The notes: generated from the sequence alone by a model not told the origin. A stretch of DNA of 60,308 nt from an uncultured Phascolarctobacterium sp. (GCA_947629685.1 CANREP010000010.1:1-60308); one strand, 5' to 3'; counted from the first letter of the stretch, positions 8,498-16,282 are shown. Translations and numbers: made by a program.

Positions 8498-10599
8498 TGG
8501 AAAAATTAGAATTAAATAAACCGGAATATTTTTATAACAGAGAGCTCAGCTGGCTGAAATTTAATCTGCGCGTTCTTAAAGAAGCTACGGTGGAAGACAG
8601 GCCGCTGTTGGAACGATTGAAATTTATCGCTATCACGGCTTCTAACCTGGATGAATTCTTCATGGTGCGCGTGGCAGGCTTATGGAGCAGCTACGATAAC
8701 GGCATCGAAAAGCGCGATGCTTCCGGCCTTTCGGTCAAAGAACAGCTGGATGCCATTTCTGAATCTGCCCATGAACAGGTTAGAACAATGTACAAATACC
8801 TGCAGGCACTGGTGACGGAGATGGACGGCGTAGGGCTGCATTTCCGTCAGATGGACGAGCTCAGTGAAGAGGGCCGGAACTGGGTGGAAGAATATTATCG
8901 GGAACTTGTCTATCCCGTACTGACGCCTATGGCTATCGACGCGTCGAGACCCTTCCCATTCCTGGCCAATAAAACGCTGAATCTGGCAGTGGAATTGGTC
9001 AATAATGAAGGCGAGCACAGCATGGGCCTGGTGCAGGTTCCTTCCGTGCTGAACAGGATTATCGAGGTACCGACGGATGACAGACGTACCTTTGTATTCT
9101 TGGAAGACATTATTGCAGCTCATTGCGACGACCTGTTCAACGGCTGCACGATTTTAGACTTAGTGCCGTTTAGAATCATCCGTGACTCCGATCTTGACGT
9201 CGAGGAAGACGACATCGACGATTTGCTGCAGGAGGTAGAAAAATCCCTGCGTAAGCGTAAACGCGGCGCGCCGGTACGCCTGGAGCTTTTTAAGACTAAT
9301 AATACACGGATCAAGAAATTCCTGGAAGAAAATCTTGATGTTACCGATATGGAAGTGTATGAAGTAAACGGAGCCCTTGATCCGACCTGCTTCTTTAAAT
9401 TCACTTCCCTGCCCGGCATGTGGCCGTGGCTGTATGAGCCATTCGTACCCCAGCGGCCCTTGGAGCTGCCGGACGACAGCGATTTGTTTGAAGCTATCAG
9501 CAAAAAAGATATTCTGCTGCACCATCCCTATGAGAGCTTTGACCCGGTTGTCAAACTGGTTAACGATGCGGCTGATGATCCGAAAGTACTGGCTATCAAG
9601 CAGACTTTGTACCGTGTCAGCGGTAACTCTCCCATTGTTGCGGCTCTGGCGCGCGCCGCTGAAAACGGCAAGCAGGTAACAGTACTTGTCGAGCTGAAAG
9701 CTCGTTTTGACGAAGAAAACAATATTATCTGGGCCAGAAAGCTGGAGCAGGCAGGCTGTCATGTAATCTATGGCCTGGTAGGACTTAAGACCCACGCTAA
9801 AATCATCCTTATTGTGCGTAAGGAAGCCAACGGTATTAAACGTTATCTGCATCTTGGCACTGGTAACTATAACGATAATACCGCTAAACTGTATACCGAT
9901 CTGGGCCTGATGACCTCCAACGACCAGTTCGGCAGCGACGCTTCTGCTTTCTTTAATCTGCTGTCAGGGTATTCCGAGCCGCCTGTCTGGAATAAGCTGG
10001 TCATGGCGCCGCTGGGCCTGCGAGAAAAGATTTATGCTTTGATTGATAACGAGATAGCTATGGCGCGTGATGGTAAAGGCGGACACATCATCGCCAAGAT
10101 GAATTCTCTCATCGACCAGCCGGTTATCCAGAAGCTGTACGAGGCTTCTGCCAACGGCGTGCAGATTGAGCTGATCGTGCGCGGTATCTGCGGCCTGAAA
10201 ACTGGTATCGAAGGCATCAGCGATAATATCACGGTACGCAGCATCGTAGGGCGTCAGCTGGAGCACAGCCGCATTTTCTGGTTTGCCAACGGCGGCAACG
10301 AGCAGCTGTATCTTTCCAGTGCCGACTGGATGCCGCGTAATCTCAACGACCGTGTGGAGCTGTTCTTCCCGGTGGAAACCGAGGAACATATCAAACGCAT
10401 CAAAGGCATCCTTGACTTGTATCTGCGTGACAATGTGGGCGCGCATATGATGCAGTCCAACGGCGCTTACCGCAGGGTGCGCAATAAAGCAGAAGTTGTC
10501 AGCGCTCAAAGTACTTTATATGAAATGGCGCAGCTGGCGGCTACGGCGGATAAGATTCCTATGGAAGCAAGGCTGCAGCCCATGTATAGCCGCAGATAA
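8494..10599 (+). CDS. ppk1: Polyphosphate kinase 1
   Basis: A 701-residue enzyme that reversibly moves the gamma-phosphate of ATP onto polyphosphate. The N-terminal domain starts with the typical YFNRELSWL-like segment (here YFYNRELSWLKFN). The phospholipase-D-like catalytic domains carry the autophosphorylated His in YLHLGTGNYND (about residue 452) and the second conserved His in LEHSRIFWFANGG (about 590). Length matches the family. ATG at 8494 overlaps the upstream TGA; a second ATG three bases later is equally possible. It works opposite to the divergent ppx and, with the pst operon at 28-32 kb, points to phosphate storage as a strong theme. Confidence 0.95.
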   Translation: MMEKLELNKPEYFYNRELSWLKFNLRVLKEATVEDRPLLERLKFIAITASNLDEFFMVRVAGLWSSYDNGIEKRDASGLSVKEQLDAISESAHEQVRTMYKYLQALVTEMDGVGLHFRQMDELSEEGRNWVEEYYRELVYPVLTPMAIDASRPFPFLANKTLNLAVELVNNEGEHSMGLVQVPSVLNRIIEVPTDDRRTFVFLEDIIAAHCDDLFNGCTILDLVPFRIIRDSDLDVEEDDIDDLLQEVEKSLRKRKRGAPVRLELFKTNNTRIKKFLEENLDVTDMEVYEVNGALDPTCFFKFTSLPGMWPWLYEPFVPQRPLELPDDSDLFEAISKKDILLHHPYESFDPVVKLVNDAADDPKVLAIKQTLYRVSGNSPIVAALARAAENGKQVTVLVELKARFDEENNIIWARKLEQAGCHVIYGLVGLKTHAKIILIVRKEANGIKRYLHLGTGNYNDNTAKLYTDLGLMTSNDQFGSDASAFFNLLSGYSEPPVWNKLVMAPLGLREKIYALIDNEIAMARDGKGGHIIAKMNSLIDQPVIQKLYEASANGVQIELIVRGICGLKTGIEGISDNITVRSIVGRQLEHSRIFWFANGGNEQLYLSSADWMPRNLNDRVELFFPVETEEHIKRIKGILDLYLRDNVGAHMMQSNGAYRRVRNKAEVVSAQSTLYEMAQLAATADKIPMEARLQPMYSRR

Positions 10600-10606
10600 A
10601 TATATA

Positions 10607-10635
10607 TTGCTCTTCCGAGCTGAAATTGATATAAT
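10607..10635 (+). promoter_or_regulatory. Extended -10 promoter for the small ORF and tRNA-Arg
   Basis: TTGCTC (10607-10612), 17 bases and TATAAT (10630-10635) with an upstream TG giving TGATATAAT. It is the only clear promoter before the small gene and the tRNA. Confidence 0.75.
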
Positions 10636-10662
10636 ATATAAAGTGGTTTTAGGAGGGGTTTT

Positions 10663-10968
10663 ATGAGTAAATTTGCGGTTACCCTAAATTATCATTGTAA
10701 TTACGGTTACGTGGAATATGACGAAGCAAGTAAGACGGCAGCAGTTGTCCTGTCTGTGGCGGAAGCTAAAGAAAAGGTAGAAAAGTTTTTGGCTGAGCCG
10801 CTTACTTTGGATGTGCCGGAAGGCGAAACTATCCGTAATTTTGTTACCAAGACGTTAGATCCTTTAGCCAGCTTGGAGAATTTTAAAGTATGTATGACCC
10901 GTTTGTGGATGCATACTGATGTGCGTGTCGAATGGAGTATGCCTCCGGGAATGGCTGAAAAATTATAG
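10663..10968 (+). CDS. Small conserved-looking protein of unknown function
   Basis: I do not recognise this 101-residue protein. It has no signal peptide or membrane helix, is mildly acidic, and begins with a beta-like segment (KFAVTLNYHCNYGYVEYDE) followed by a helix rich in Ala/Lys/Glu (AEAKEKVEKFLAEP). Two Cys and three Trp/His near the C-terminus (VCMTRLWMHTDVRVEW) could be structural. TAGGAGGGG precedes the ATG at ideal spacing and a good promoter lies upstream, so it is very probably real. It ends nine bases before tRNA-Arg with no terminator between, so both are probably on one transcript. Confidence 0.8.
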   Translation: MSKFAVTLNYHCNYGYVEYDEASKTAAVVLSVAEAKEKVEKFLAEPLTLDVPEGETIRNFVTKTLDPLASLENFKVCMTRLWMHTDVRVEWSMPPGMAEKL

Positions 10969-10977
10969 TTATATTTT

Positions 10978-11054
10978 GTTTCTGTAGCTCAGTAGGATAG
11001 AGCAACCGCCTCCTAAGCGGTAGGTCGGCAGTTCGAATCTGCCCAGGAACACCA
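10978..11054 (+). tRNA. tRNA-Arg (anticodon CCU)
   Basis: A full cloverleaf with encoded CCA. The acceptor arms are GTTTCTG (10978-10984) and CAGGAAC (11044-11050), with discriminator A and CCA at 11052-11054. The anticodon stem ACCGC/GCGGT encloses the loop CTCCTAA, giving CCT at 11012-11014 (reads AGG). The T-arm has GTTCGAATC. It is probably processed from a transcript that also encodes the upstream small protein. Confidence 0.95.
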
Positions 11055-11062
11055 GTAAATAT

Positions 11063-11094
11063 GCCCGTTGTCAAAAATGACAACGGGCTTTTTG
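11063..11094 (+). terminator. Terminator after tRNA-Arg
   Basis: Arms GCCCGTTGTCA (11063-11073) and TGACAACGGGC (11078-11088) followed by five T. The right arm and tail are repeated exactly at 15086-15116. Confidence 0.9.
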
Positions 11095-11108
11095 TTATAG
11101 GAAAAAAT
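11078..11108 (+). repeat. Left copy of a perfect 31-bp direct repeat
   Basis: Starts TGACAACGGGC and ends TATAGGAAAAAAT; identical to 15086-15116, 4008 bp away. With the preceding arm GCCCGTTGTC the match extends to 46 bp with five mismatches in the hairpin loop. It overlaps the tRNA-Arg terminator and may mark the boundary of an inserted cassette. Confidence 0.85.
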
Positions 11109-11240
11109 GCTGGAATGATAAAAAAGTAGGTATAAGAAAATTTGCAGGAAGATAGATTGAGTGTCAGTTGCTCTAACAAGAATCAGTACTGTAGGATAAA
11201 TAAAATATATAAGATATTGCCTAATACAGAATTTTTATAT

Positions 11241-11286
11241 AAAAAGCTTAAACTTCACAAATAATCTTATGAAGTTTAAGCTTTTT
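11241..11286. terminator. Bidirectional terminator after the PLP-enzyme gene
   Basis: A perfect 17-bp stem, AAAAAGCTTAAACTTCA (11241-11257) with TGAAGTTTAAGCTTTTT (11270-11286), ends the minus-strand transporter/enzyme operon. Confidence 0.9.
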
Positions 11287-11306
11287 CTTTATGAACTATT
11301 AAATTA

Positions 11307-12569
11307 TCAAAGATTTGCTAATTCCTGAGTAACTTTCAAATATGTTTCAACTTCCTCCAGATTATGGCAATGTAACGGAGAAACTCGAACAATACCTTTA
11401 AGACCAAAAGAATGTAACATTCTTTCAGAATAAAGACTAGTGTCAACACGGTCAAATACTACGATGCCACGCTTTACATATTCTGCAGTTGCCTGAGTAG
11501 GTGTCATATTATCGAAGCCTATTGCTAAGATAAGGTCGCGTCTTGTAAGGTCAGGATTGTCATTATAGACTGTTACACCCTTAATATGACGCAAACCAGG
11601 GACATTATCAGTACCTTCAAGCATATGGTAAAGCAGTGCGCGTTCTTGAAGTTCCAGCTTGGTCATACCTTCGACAAATTGCTCTCTGCGGGAACCGTTT
11701 TTATTGTCAGCAAAACTGCAAACATAATCTAAAATTGAAGAAACCATAGCATATTGCGCCGGAGCATCAGAGCCAAGTCCCCAATAATTTTCTGGTTTTT
11801 TGGTCAGGCGTGCGTGAGGTAGTACTGCAAGACGGTCTGAGAGCCATGCAACACCGAAGCCGCGGACACCAAAAAATTTATAAGGTGCAAAATTTACCCC
11901 GTCAATATCAAGGTCAGAGAAATCCATAACTGCGTGAGGCGCGTGTTGAACAGCATCAACAGTAATAAAAATATCAGGTTTAATGCTTCTGGCTTTTTTT
12001 ACTATTGCTGGAATATCCATAATAGCGCCGGAAATATTAGAAGCGTACATTACATTAAGTAAGCAGGTATTTTCGTCAATGAGACTGCAGATTTCATCTA
12101 CTTCACAACCGCCTGTCAACATATCTGATTTAGCGACACGCAGTTCTTTACCGGTTCTTTCAGCAAAGGTTTCAGAAGAATCGTAAGAAGAAGGGTGTTC
12201 CAGTACAGTAGTAACTACATTGGAACCAGGAACATTGTTTACAACAGCTTCAACCATAGCAAACATTAATTGCGAAGCTGTTAATCCAGTAGCAATGCTT
12301 CCGCCTTTAACATTGAAAATGACACGAATATCATCTTCGGCTTTGTAAACAAGGTTTTTTAAATATACTGCCAAATCATGTTTTCTGCCATCGCAATCAG
12401 GAATCATATCAAGTTCATGAAAACAGTCAGCTGCTGCTTTTAATCGCAGAGAACCGCCGGCGTTTTCAAAGAAAATCCTTGGCGTACCATCCGGGTTTTT
12501 ATCCAGAAGATAGAAAGAACTTCTTGCTTTAGCTAAATCTTCAGCATTTAAAAGTTTACCAAATTCCAT
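11307..12569 (-). CDS. Class V aminotransferase-fold PLP-dependent enzyme
   Basis: A 420-residue PLP enzyme of the class V (cysteine-desulfurase/isopenicillin-epimerase) fold. Visible features are the substrate/cofactor segment FENAGGSLR near residue 34, the Asp of VDAVQHAPHAV that contacts the pyridine nitrogen (about 204), and the Schiff-base Lys in FAPYKFFGVRG (about 232). The C-terminal RVSPLHCHNLEEVETYL motif is typical. The loop that carries the catalytic Cys in SufS/IscS is replaced by a Cys-free stretch, so desulfurase activity is unlikely. It follows the DAACS symporter by 39 bases on the same strand; together they may import and process an amino acid. AT-rich codon use unlike the flanking genes suggests transfer. 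Confidence 0.75.
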   Translation of the reverse strand: MEFGKLLNAEDLAKARSSFYLLDKNPDGTPRIFFENAGGSLRLKAAADCFHELDMIPDCDGRKHDLAVYLKNLVYKAEDDIRVIFNVKGGSIATGLTASQLMFAMVEAVVNNVPGSNVVTTVLEHPSSYDSSETFAERTGKELRVAKSDMLTGGCEVDEICSLIDENTCLLNVMYASNISGAIMDIPAIVKKARSIKPDIFITVDAVQHAPHAVMDFSDLDIDGVNFAPYKFFGVRGFGVAWLSDRLAVLPHARLTKKPENYWGLGSDAPAQYAMVSSILDYVCSFADNKNGSRREQFVEGMTKLELQERALLYHMLEGTDNVPGLRHIKGVTVYNDNPDLTRRDLILAIGFDNMTPTQATAEYVKRGIVVFDRVDTSLYSERMLHSFGLKGIVRVSPLHCHNLEEVETYLKVTQELANL

Positions 12570-12608
12570 TTTTAAAACCTCCGTTTTAAAATATTTGTTT
12601 TAATAATT

Positions 12609-13850
12609 TTATTCATTAGCTGTTTCTTCATCAACCATGGATGCATCCCAGATATGCTCGTTCTTAGCAACAAGCAAGGTACCCAGTACGTCGCCGGAAA
12701 CATTGACGGTAGTATGGCTCATGTCAATAAGTCTGTACATGCCTGTAATGGGGCCCATCATATCCATTGGCAGACCCATTAAGTTTAAGAAGATTGCACC
12801 TGTCACAATACCTCCGCCAGGAATACCGGGAGCTGCGATAGACATTATAGTAGAAATGGAGATTACCATTACAGTTTGGGCCATGGTTAAATCTAAACCA
12901 TAAATTTCTGCAACAAAGAAAGCAAGAATGGTTTTATAAAGGGCTGCGCCTGTTAAATTTATAGTAGCGCCTAATGGAATGGAAAAAGAAGCGATAGACA
13001 TAGGCACGTGCAGCTTATTGGTTACGCAGTCCAAAGAAATAGGAATAGTACCTGCGCTGGAGTTAGTTGCAATGGTGTTAATCCAAATGGGTACCATAGA
13101 CTTACACATTTTTACATAATCTATTTTAGTATAAAGATATGTTATGCCGCTCATGGTAAACCAAATAAGCAGGCAGCCAACGTAGTCAGTAACTACAAAT
13201 TTTGCTAACGCGCCAAAAAGCTGAGCGCCATAAACAGCAGTAGTGTTAGCCATAAGAGCGAATACGCCGATAGGGGAATATAACATTACTATATCCAGCA
13301 TTTTATAGATAATTTGAGCGCAGCTTTCGCAAATTTCTACTACTTTTTTGCCTTTTTCACCAATATATACAATAGAAAGCGCAAAAAGCACTGTGAAGAA
13401 AATCATTTGCATAATATCCTGTTTTGCCATAGCATTGATAATATTAGTTGGAACCATATTAAACAGGAATGCGGAAAAAGATATGGCTTTAAGATTTTTA
13501 GGATCATACGCTGACATACCGCTTATATCAAAGTTGGCTCCGGGATGGAAAATATTTACTACAAGGATACCAAGCAGACAGGCAACGATAGTCATAATTA
13601 TATACACAATAACTACTTTTGTGCCGATTCTCTTTAATTTCTGTACATCGCCGATAGCAGCAATACCGCTGGTAAGACTAAAGAAAATAACTGGGACGAT
13701 CAGCATTTTGATGAGGTTCATGAATAAATCGCCGGCCGGTTTAATCCAGATGGAAAAATCCTTGAAATTTAGGCCGATAATAATACCTAAAATAAAACCA
13801 ATAGCTACACGGTAAGGTAAGTATTTTTTAGCGAACAATAGATTTGTCAT
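12609..13850 (-). CDS. Dicarboxylate/amino acid:cation symporter (DAACS family)
   Basis: A 413-residue inner-membrane symporter of the GltP/GltT/DctA family, which takes up glutamate, aspartate, serine or C4-dicarboxylates with Na+ or H+. The signature TNSSAGTIPIS (hairpin HP1 region) and the AAPGIPGGG motif (HP2 region) are present, along with eight or so membrane helices. The ATG at 13850 follows GGAGGGG (13856-13862); a longer reading upstream lacks a ribosome site. It is transcribed divergently from an RpiR regulator and precedes the class V PLP enzyme. Markedly AT-rich relative to neighbours outside the cassette. Confidence 0.9.
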   Translation of the reverse strand: MTNLLFAKKYLPYRVAIGFILGIIIGLNFKDFSIWIKPAGDLFMNLIKMLIVPVIFFSLTSGIAAIGDVQKLKRIGTKVVIVYIIMTIVACLLGILVVNIFHPGANFDISGMSAYDPKNLKAISFSAFLFNMVPTNIINAMAKQDIMQMIFFTVLFALSIVYIGEKGKKVVEICESCAQIIYKMLDIVMLYSPIGVFALMANTTAVYGAQLFGALAKFVVTDYVGCLLIWFTMSGITYLYTKIDYVKMCKSMVPIWINTIATNSSAGTIPISLDCVTNKLHVPMSIASFSIPLGATINLTGAALYKTILAFFVAEIYGLDLTMAQTVMVISISTIMSIAAPGIPGGGIVTGAIFLNLMGLPMDMMGPITGMYRLIDMSHTTVNVSGDVLGTLLVAKNEHIWDASMVDEETANE

Positions 13851-13895
13851 AACAACCCCTCCTGGTAGTGCAGATATAATAATTTCTGCAAATTT

Positions 13896-14000
13896 TACAA
13901 CATTTTGATAATTCATAGTTGTATTAACAACATTATAAGGTAGCGCTATTTAAACGTCAATAAACATCTGCAACATTATTTTGTATACATGTTGTAAACG
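13896..14000. promoter_or_regulatory. Repeated CAACA/TGTTG motifs between symporter and RpiR genes (candidate operators)
   Basis: Three related sites lie in the divergent intergenic region: ACAACAT near 13897, the near-palindrome GTTGTATTAACAAC at 13918-13931, and CAACAT (13971-13976) facing ATGTTG (13989-13994). Such repeats are plausible binding sites for the adjacent RpiR-family protein. This is inference from location and symmetry. Confidence 0.5.
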
Positions 14001-14052
14001 CAAAGTTAAGTTGCAAAAGTTACAATTGATATTATAATAGAGGTATCAGAAG

Positions 14053-14919
14053 ATGAGAGGATGTCAAATAAGTATGGATTTTGCGGAACGCATTATTGAT
14101 AAAGAACTCACTAAGACCGAAAAAATTATTGCCGATTATATTCTGGACAATATAAATACAATAGGTTTCAAGTCATTAAAAGAAGTGGCTCTTGCCTGTG
14201 GAATAAGCGATACTTCGGTTATTCGATTTCTTCGAGAGCTTGGTTATAATGGCTATACAGACTTCAAAAAATCTTTAAACGAAAAACTGCTTGAACATTA
14301 CAATGCTCATCTGTCACCCGTACAAAAATTTAATCAAAGTAAGGCATATATTGATACAGACAGTGTGGCTAAACAAGTTTTGTATAATTCTGCAACGCAT
14401 TTGAGTAATGCAATGATGAATCTTGATGATAAATTACTTCAGGATATAGCAGATTGTTTGATAAAATCTAAAAATAAATATATTGCTGCTTTTCGTGGTA
14501 CTTCATGTTGTGCAGATTATTTTTGGAGAAAAGCTATTTATTTTCTTCCGGGACTAATCCTTTGCAATAAAGCAGAAAGTGAGACTATAGAAAAAATAGT
14601 GGACATTACTGAAGATGATTGTCTTATGCTTTTTTCTTTTCCTCGTTATTCAGATATCTGCAGCCTGATTTTAGAAATGGCTAAAAAGCGTAATGCGAAA
14701 ATAATTATCTTTACTGACCGCGTTACTTCTCCTTTGGCTACATATGCTGATTATCTTGTAACAGTGAATGTTACGGGTGTAAGTTTTACTAATTCTTATG
14801 TTGTGCCGTTGTGTTTTGCTGAAGCGTTGGCTGTTATTATCAGTAAAAAAGTTGAAAACATCACTGATGAAAGACTGAATCTTTTAGAAGAAAATATATA
14901 CAAATTCAATTTATACTAA
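14053..14919 (+). CDS. RpiR/MurR-family transcriptional regulator (HTH plus SIS domain)
   Basis: A 288-residue regulator. The N-terminal HTH_6 domain (about 10-85) has the typical LTKTEKIIADYILDN opening and recognition region SDTSVIRFLRELGYNGYTDFK. The SIS domain follows (about 125-260: YIAAFRGTSCCAD, LMLFSFPRYSD, AKIIIFTDR) and usually binds a phosphosugar or related effector. It most likely controls the divergent symporter/PLP-enzyme operon through the repeats in the shared intergenic region. The start is uncertain: ATG 14053 has a weak ribosome site, while ATG 14074 lies 13 bases after GAGAGG and gives a more typical N-terminus. AT-rich, like the rest of the cassette. Confidence 0.85.
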   Translation: MRGCQISMDFAERIIDKELTKTEKIIADYILDNINTIGFKSLKEVALACGISDTSVIRFLRELGYNGYTDFKKSLNEKLLEHYNAHLSPVQKFNQSKAYIDTDSVAKQVLYNSATHLSNAMMNLDDKLLQDIADCLIKSKNKYIAAFRGTSCCADYFWRKAIYFLPGLILCNKAESETIEKIVDITEDDCLMLFSFPRYSDICSLILEMAKKRNAKIIIFTDRVTSPLATYADYLVTVNVTGVSFTNSYVVPLCFAEALAVIISKKVENITDERLNLLEENIYKFNLY

Positions 14920-15065
14920 ATTATTGTGTTGAAACGATATAAATACAGATAAAAACAGTCAATAATAAAAAATACTAAGATAAGTAGTACTATATCCACT
15001 TATTTACTTTTGTTACATGTGAGTATAAACTATTAAATTACGCTGTCATAACTTTTGATACCGTG

Positions 15066-15101
15066 AAAAAGCCCGTTGTCATTTCTGACAACGGGCTTTT
15101 T
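15066..15101. terminator. Bidirectional terminator downstream of the antiporter gene
   Basis: Arms GCCCGTTGTCA (15071-15081) and TGACAACGGGC (15086-15096) are flanked by A- and T-runs. It serves the minus-strand antiporter gene and is nearly identical to the tRNA-Arg terminator 4 kb upstream. Confidence 0.85.
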
Positions 15102-15116
15102 GTTATAGGAAAAAAT
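15086..15116 (+). repeat. Right copy of the 31-bp direct repeat
   Basis: Identical over 31 bases to 11078-11108. The two copies enclose exactly the AT-rich cassette of PLP enzyme, symporter and RpiR regulator. Confidence 0.85.
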
Positions 15117-15149
15117 ACCGACAACAGCGTAAAATGATTTAATATTTGT

Positions 15150-16076
15150 TTACAGTATGTACCACAAATAAACACCATAGCAGCCAAGCATTAAAAGGGC
15201 GGCCCAACGTTCCAGTTTCCTGGTAAAGAGGACGCAGACTAAAAGCATGACGGCAGCGGCTATGGCAATCAGCATATCAAAGTTGAAGGCTGCAGCAAAA
15301 GGAATATCAATAATCAGCGCGGAAAGGCCTATGACAAACAGGATGTTGAAGATATTACTGCCGACGATGTTGCCGATGGCGATATCGGCGTTGCCTTTGC
15401 GGGCAGCTGCGACGGAGGTAAAAAGTTCCGGCAGCGAGGTTCCCAGCGCTACGATAGTAAGGCCGATGAAGCGCTGGCTGAGGCCGATATAGGCTGCGAT
15501 AGCAGTCGCCGCATTAACAGTTACATTACTGCCAAGAATGATTAAAGCCAGACCTGCTGCAGTCCAGACTAGGCAGTGGGACAGAGGATGACTGTATTCC
15601 TGTGCGCTTTCGTTGACCTTGTTCTTTTTTGCCATGTTGTACAGGTAGGCAAGATAGAGTACAAACAGTGCCAGCAGTATTATGCCGTCCATAAGAGTAA
15701 TAGTGCCGTCCAGCCCCTGATAACCTAACAGCGTAGTGATGGCAATCATAAAGGGTATTTCCAGGCGGATGGTAGAACGAGCTACTAAAAGCGGCGTGAT
15801 GGCCGCTGCCAGACCCAGGATGATCCAGATATTGAGAATGTTGCTGCCGACGATGTTGCCGATAGTGATATCTGCATTGCCTTTAAACGCTGCTGCCAAA
15901 CTTACGGCAGCTTCCGGCGCACTGGTGCCCATGGCGACGATAGTGAGGCCGATTACCAGCTGGGGGATGCCGAAGCGGGAGGCGATACCGGCTGCGCCCT
16001 CGACGAATTTGTCGGCGCCTTTGGCCAGCATAATAAAGCCTGATGCTAATAAGAATAACTGCAATAAAATTTCCAT
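15150..16076 (-). CDS. Calcium/sodium antiporter family protein (probable Ca2+ or Mn2+ exporter)
   Basis: A 308-residue membrane antiporter of the CaCA family (YrbG/CaxA-like). Two inverted alpha-repeats are visible, with MGTSAPEAAVS (about residue 51) and LGTSLPELFTS (about 192); the Glu residues bind cation. About ten helices are present. ATG 16076 follows CAGGAGGA (16081-16088); a longer reading upstream starts inside the leader. The leader contains a yybP-ykoY riboswitch and terminator, so expression is expected to rise with Mn2+. This suggests that it exports Mn2+ as well as or instead of Ca2+, although the family name reflects Ca2+/Na+ exchange. Confidence 0.85.
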   Translation of the reverse strand: MEILLQLFLLASGFIMLAKGADKFVEGAAGIASRFGIPQLVIGLTIVAMGTSAPEAAVSLAAAFKGNADITIGNIVGSNILNIWIILGLAAAITPLLVARSTIRLEIPFMIAITTLLGYQGLDGTITLMDGIILLALFVLYLAYLYNMAKKNKVNESAQEYSHPLSHCLVWTAAGLALIILGSNVTVNAATAIAAYIGLSQRFIGLTIVALGTSLPELFTSVAAARKGNADIAIGNIVGSNIFNILFVIGLSALIIDIPFAAAFNFDMLIAIAAAVMLLVCVLFTRKLERWAALLMLGCYGVYLWYIL

Positions 16077-16112
16077 AATATCCTCCTGTTTTCGTTGCAG
16101 CAGCGTCACAAA

Positions 16113-16157
16113 ATAAAAAACGAGACTTTTGCTGCAGTATTTTGCAACAAAGTCTCG
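16113..16157 (-). terminator. Riboswitch-controlled leader terminator
   Basis: On the minus strand, GCGAGACTTTGTTGC pairs with GCAGCAAAAGTCTCG and is followed by a T-run (16112-16120 region). The 5' arm re-uses the GCGAGACTTT end of the aptamer, so aptamer folding and terminator should exclude each other. Confidence 0.8.
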
Positions 16158-16252
16158 CTACTTACTTACAAAGCCGGATTTCCTGCGGGAAACCGTACTG
16201 ACGACAGTGTAAACATAAATCAAGATTTATGCCAGCTACTCCCTTATGGAAT
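16144..16252 (-). promoter_or_regulatory. yybP-ykoY (manganese) riboswitch aptamer
   Basis: Read on the minus strand, the leader contains in order the conserved yybP-ykoY elements: AAGGGAGTAGC (16235-16245), TGTCGTCAGTACGG (around 16195-16208), a CCGGCTTTGTAA segment and the closing GTAGCGAGACTTT. This class binds Mn2+ and controls Mn2+/Ca2+ exporters. A TTGACA-N17-TATGCT promoter (16282-16277 and 16259-16254) would start transcription right at the aptamer. Aptamer formation would free the downstream gene from the overlapping terminator, an ON switch. Confidence 0.85.
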
Positions 16253-16253
16253 A

Positions 16254-16282
16254 AGCATACTAAAATTAAAACTGCTTGTCAA
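16254..16282 (-). promoter_or_regulatory. Promoter of the riboswitch-antiporter transcript
   Basis: On the minus strand TTGACA (16282-16277), a 17-base spacer and TATGCT (16259-16254); the predicted start lies a few bases before the aptamer. Confidence 0.7.

Noticed and set aside
11307-12569. Cysteine desulfurase (SufS/IscS) assignment
   Set aside because: The catalytic Cys loop is absent, and no Fe-S assembly genes are adjacent.
11063-15116. Integrase-encoding genomic island
   Set aside because: The repeats and the tRNA suggest integration, but no integrase, excisionase or transposase gene or fragment is present between them, so only a repeat-bounded cassette is claimed.
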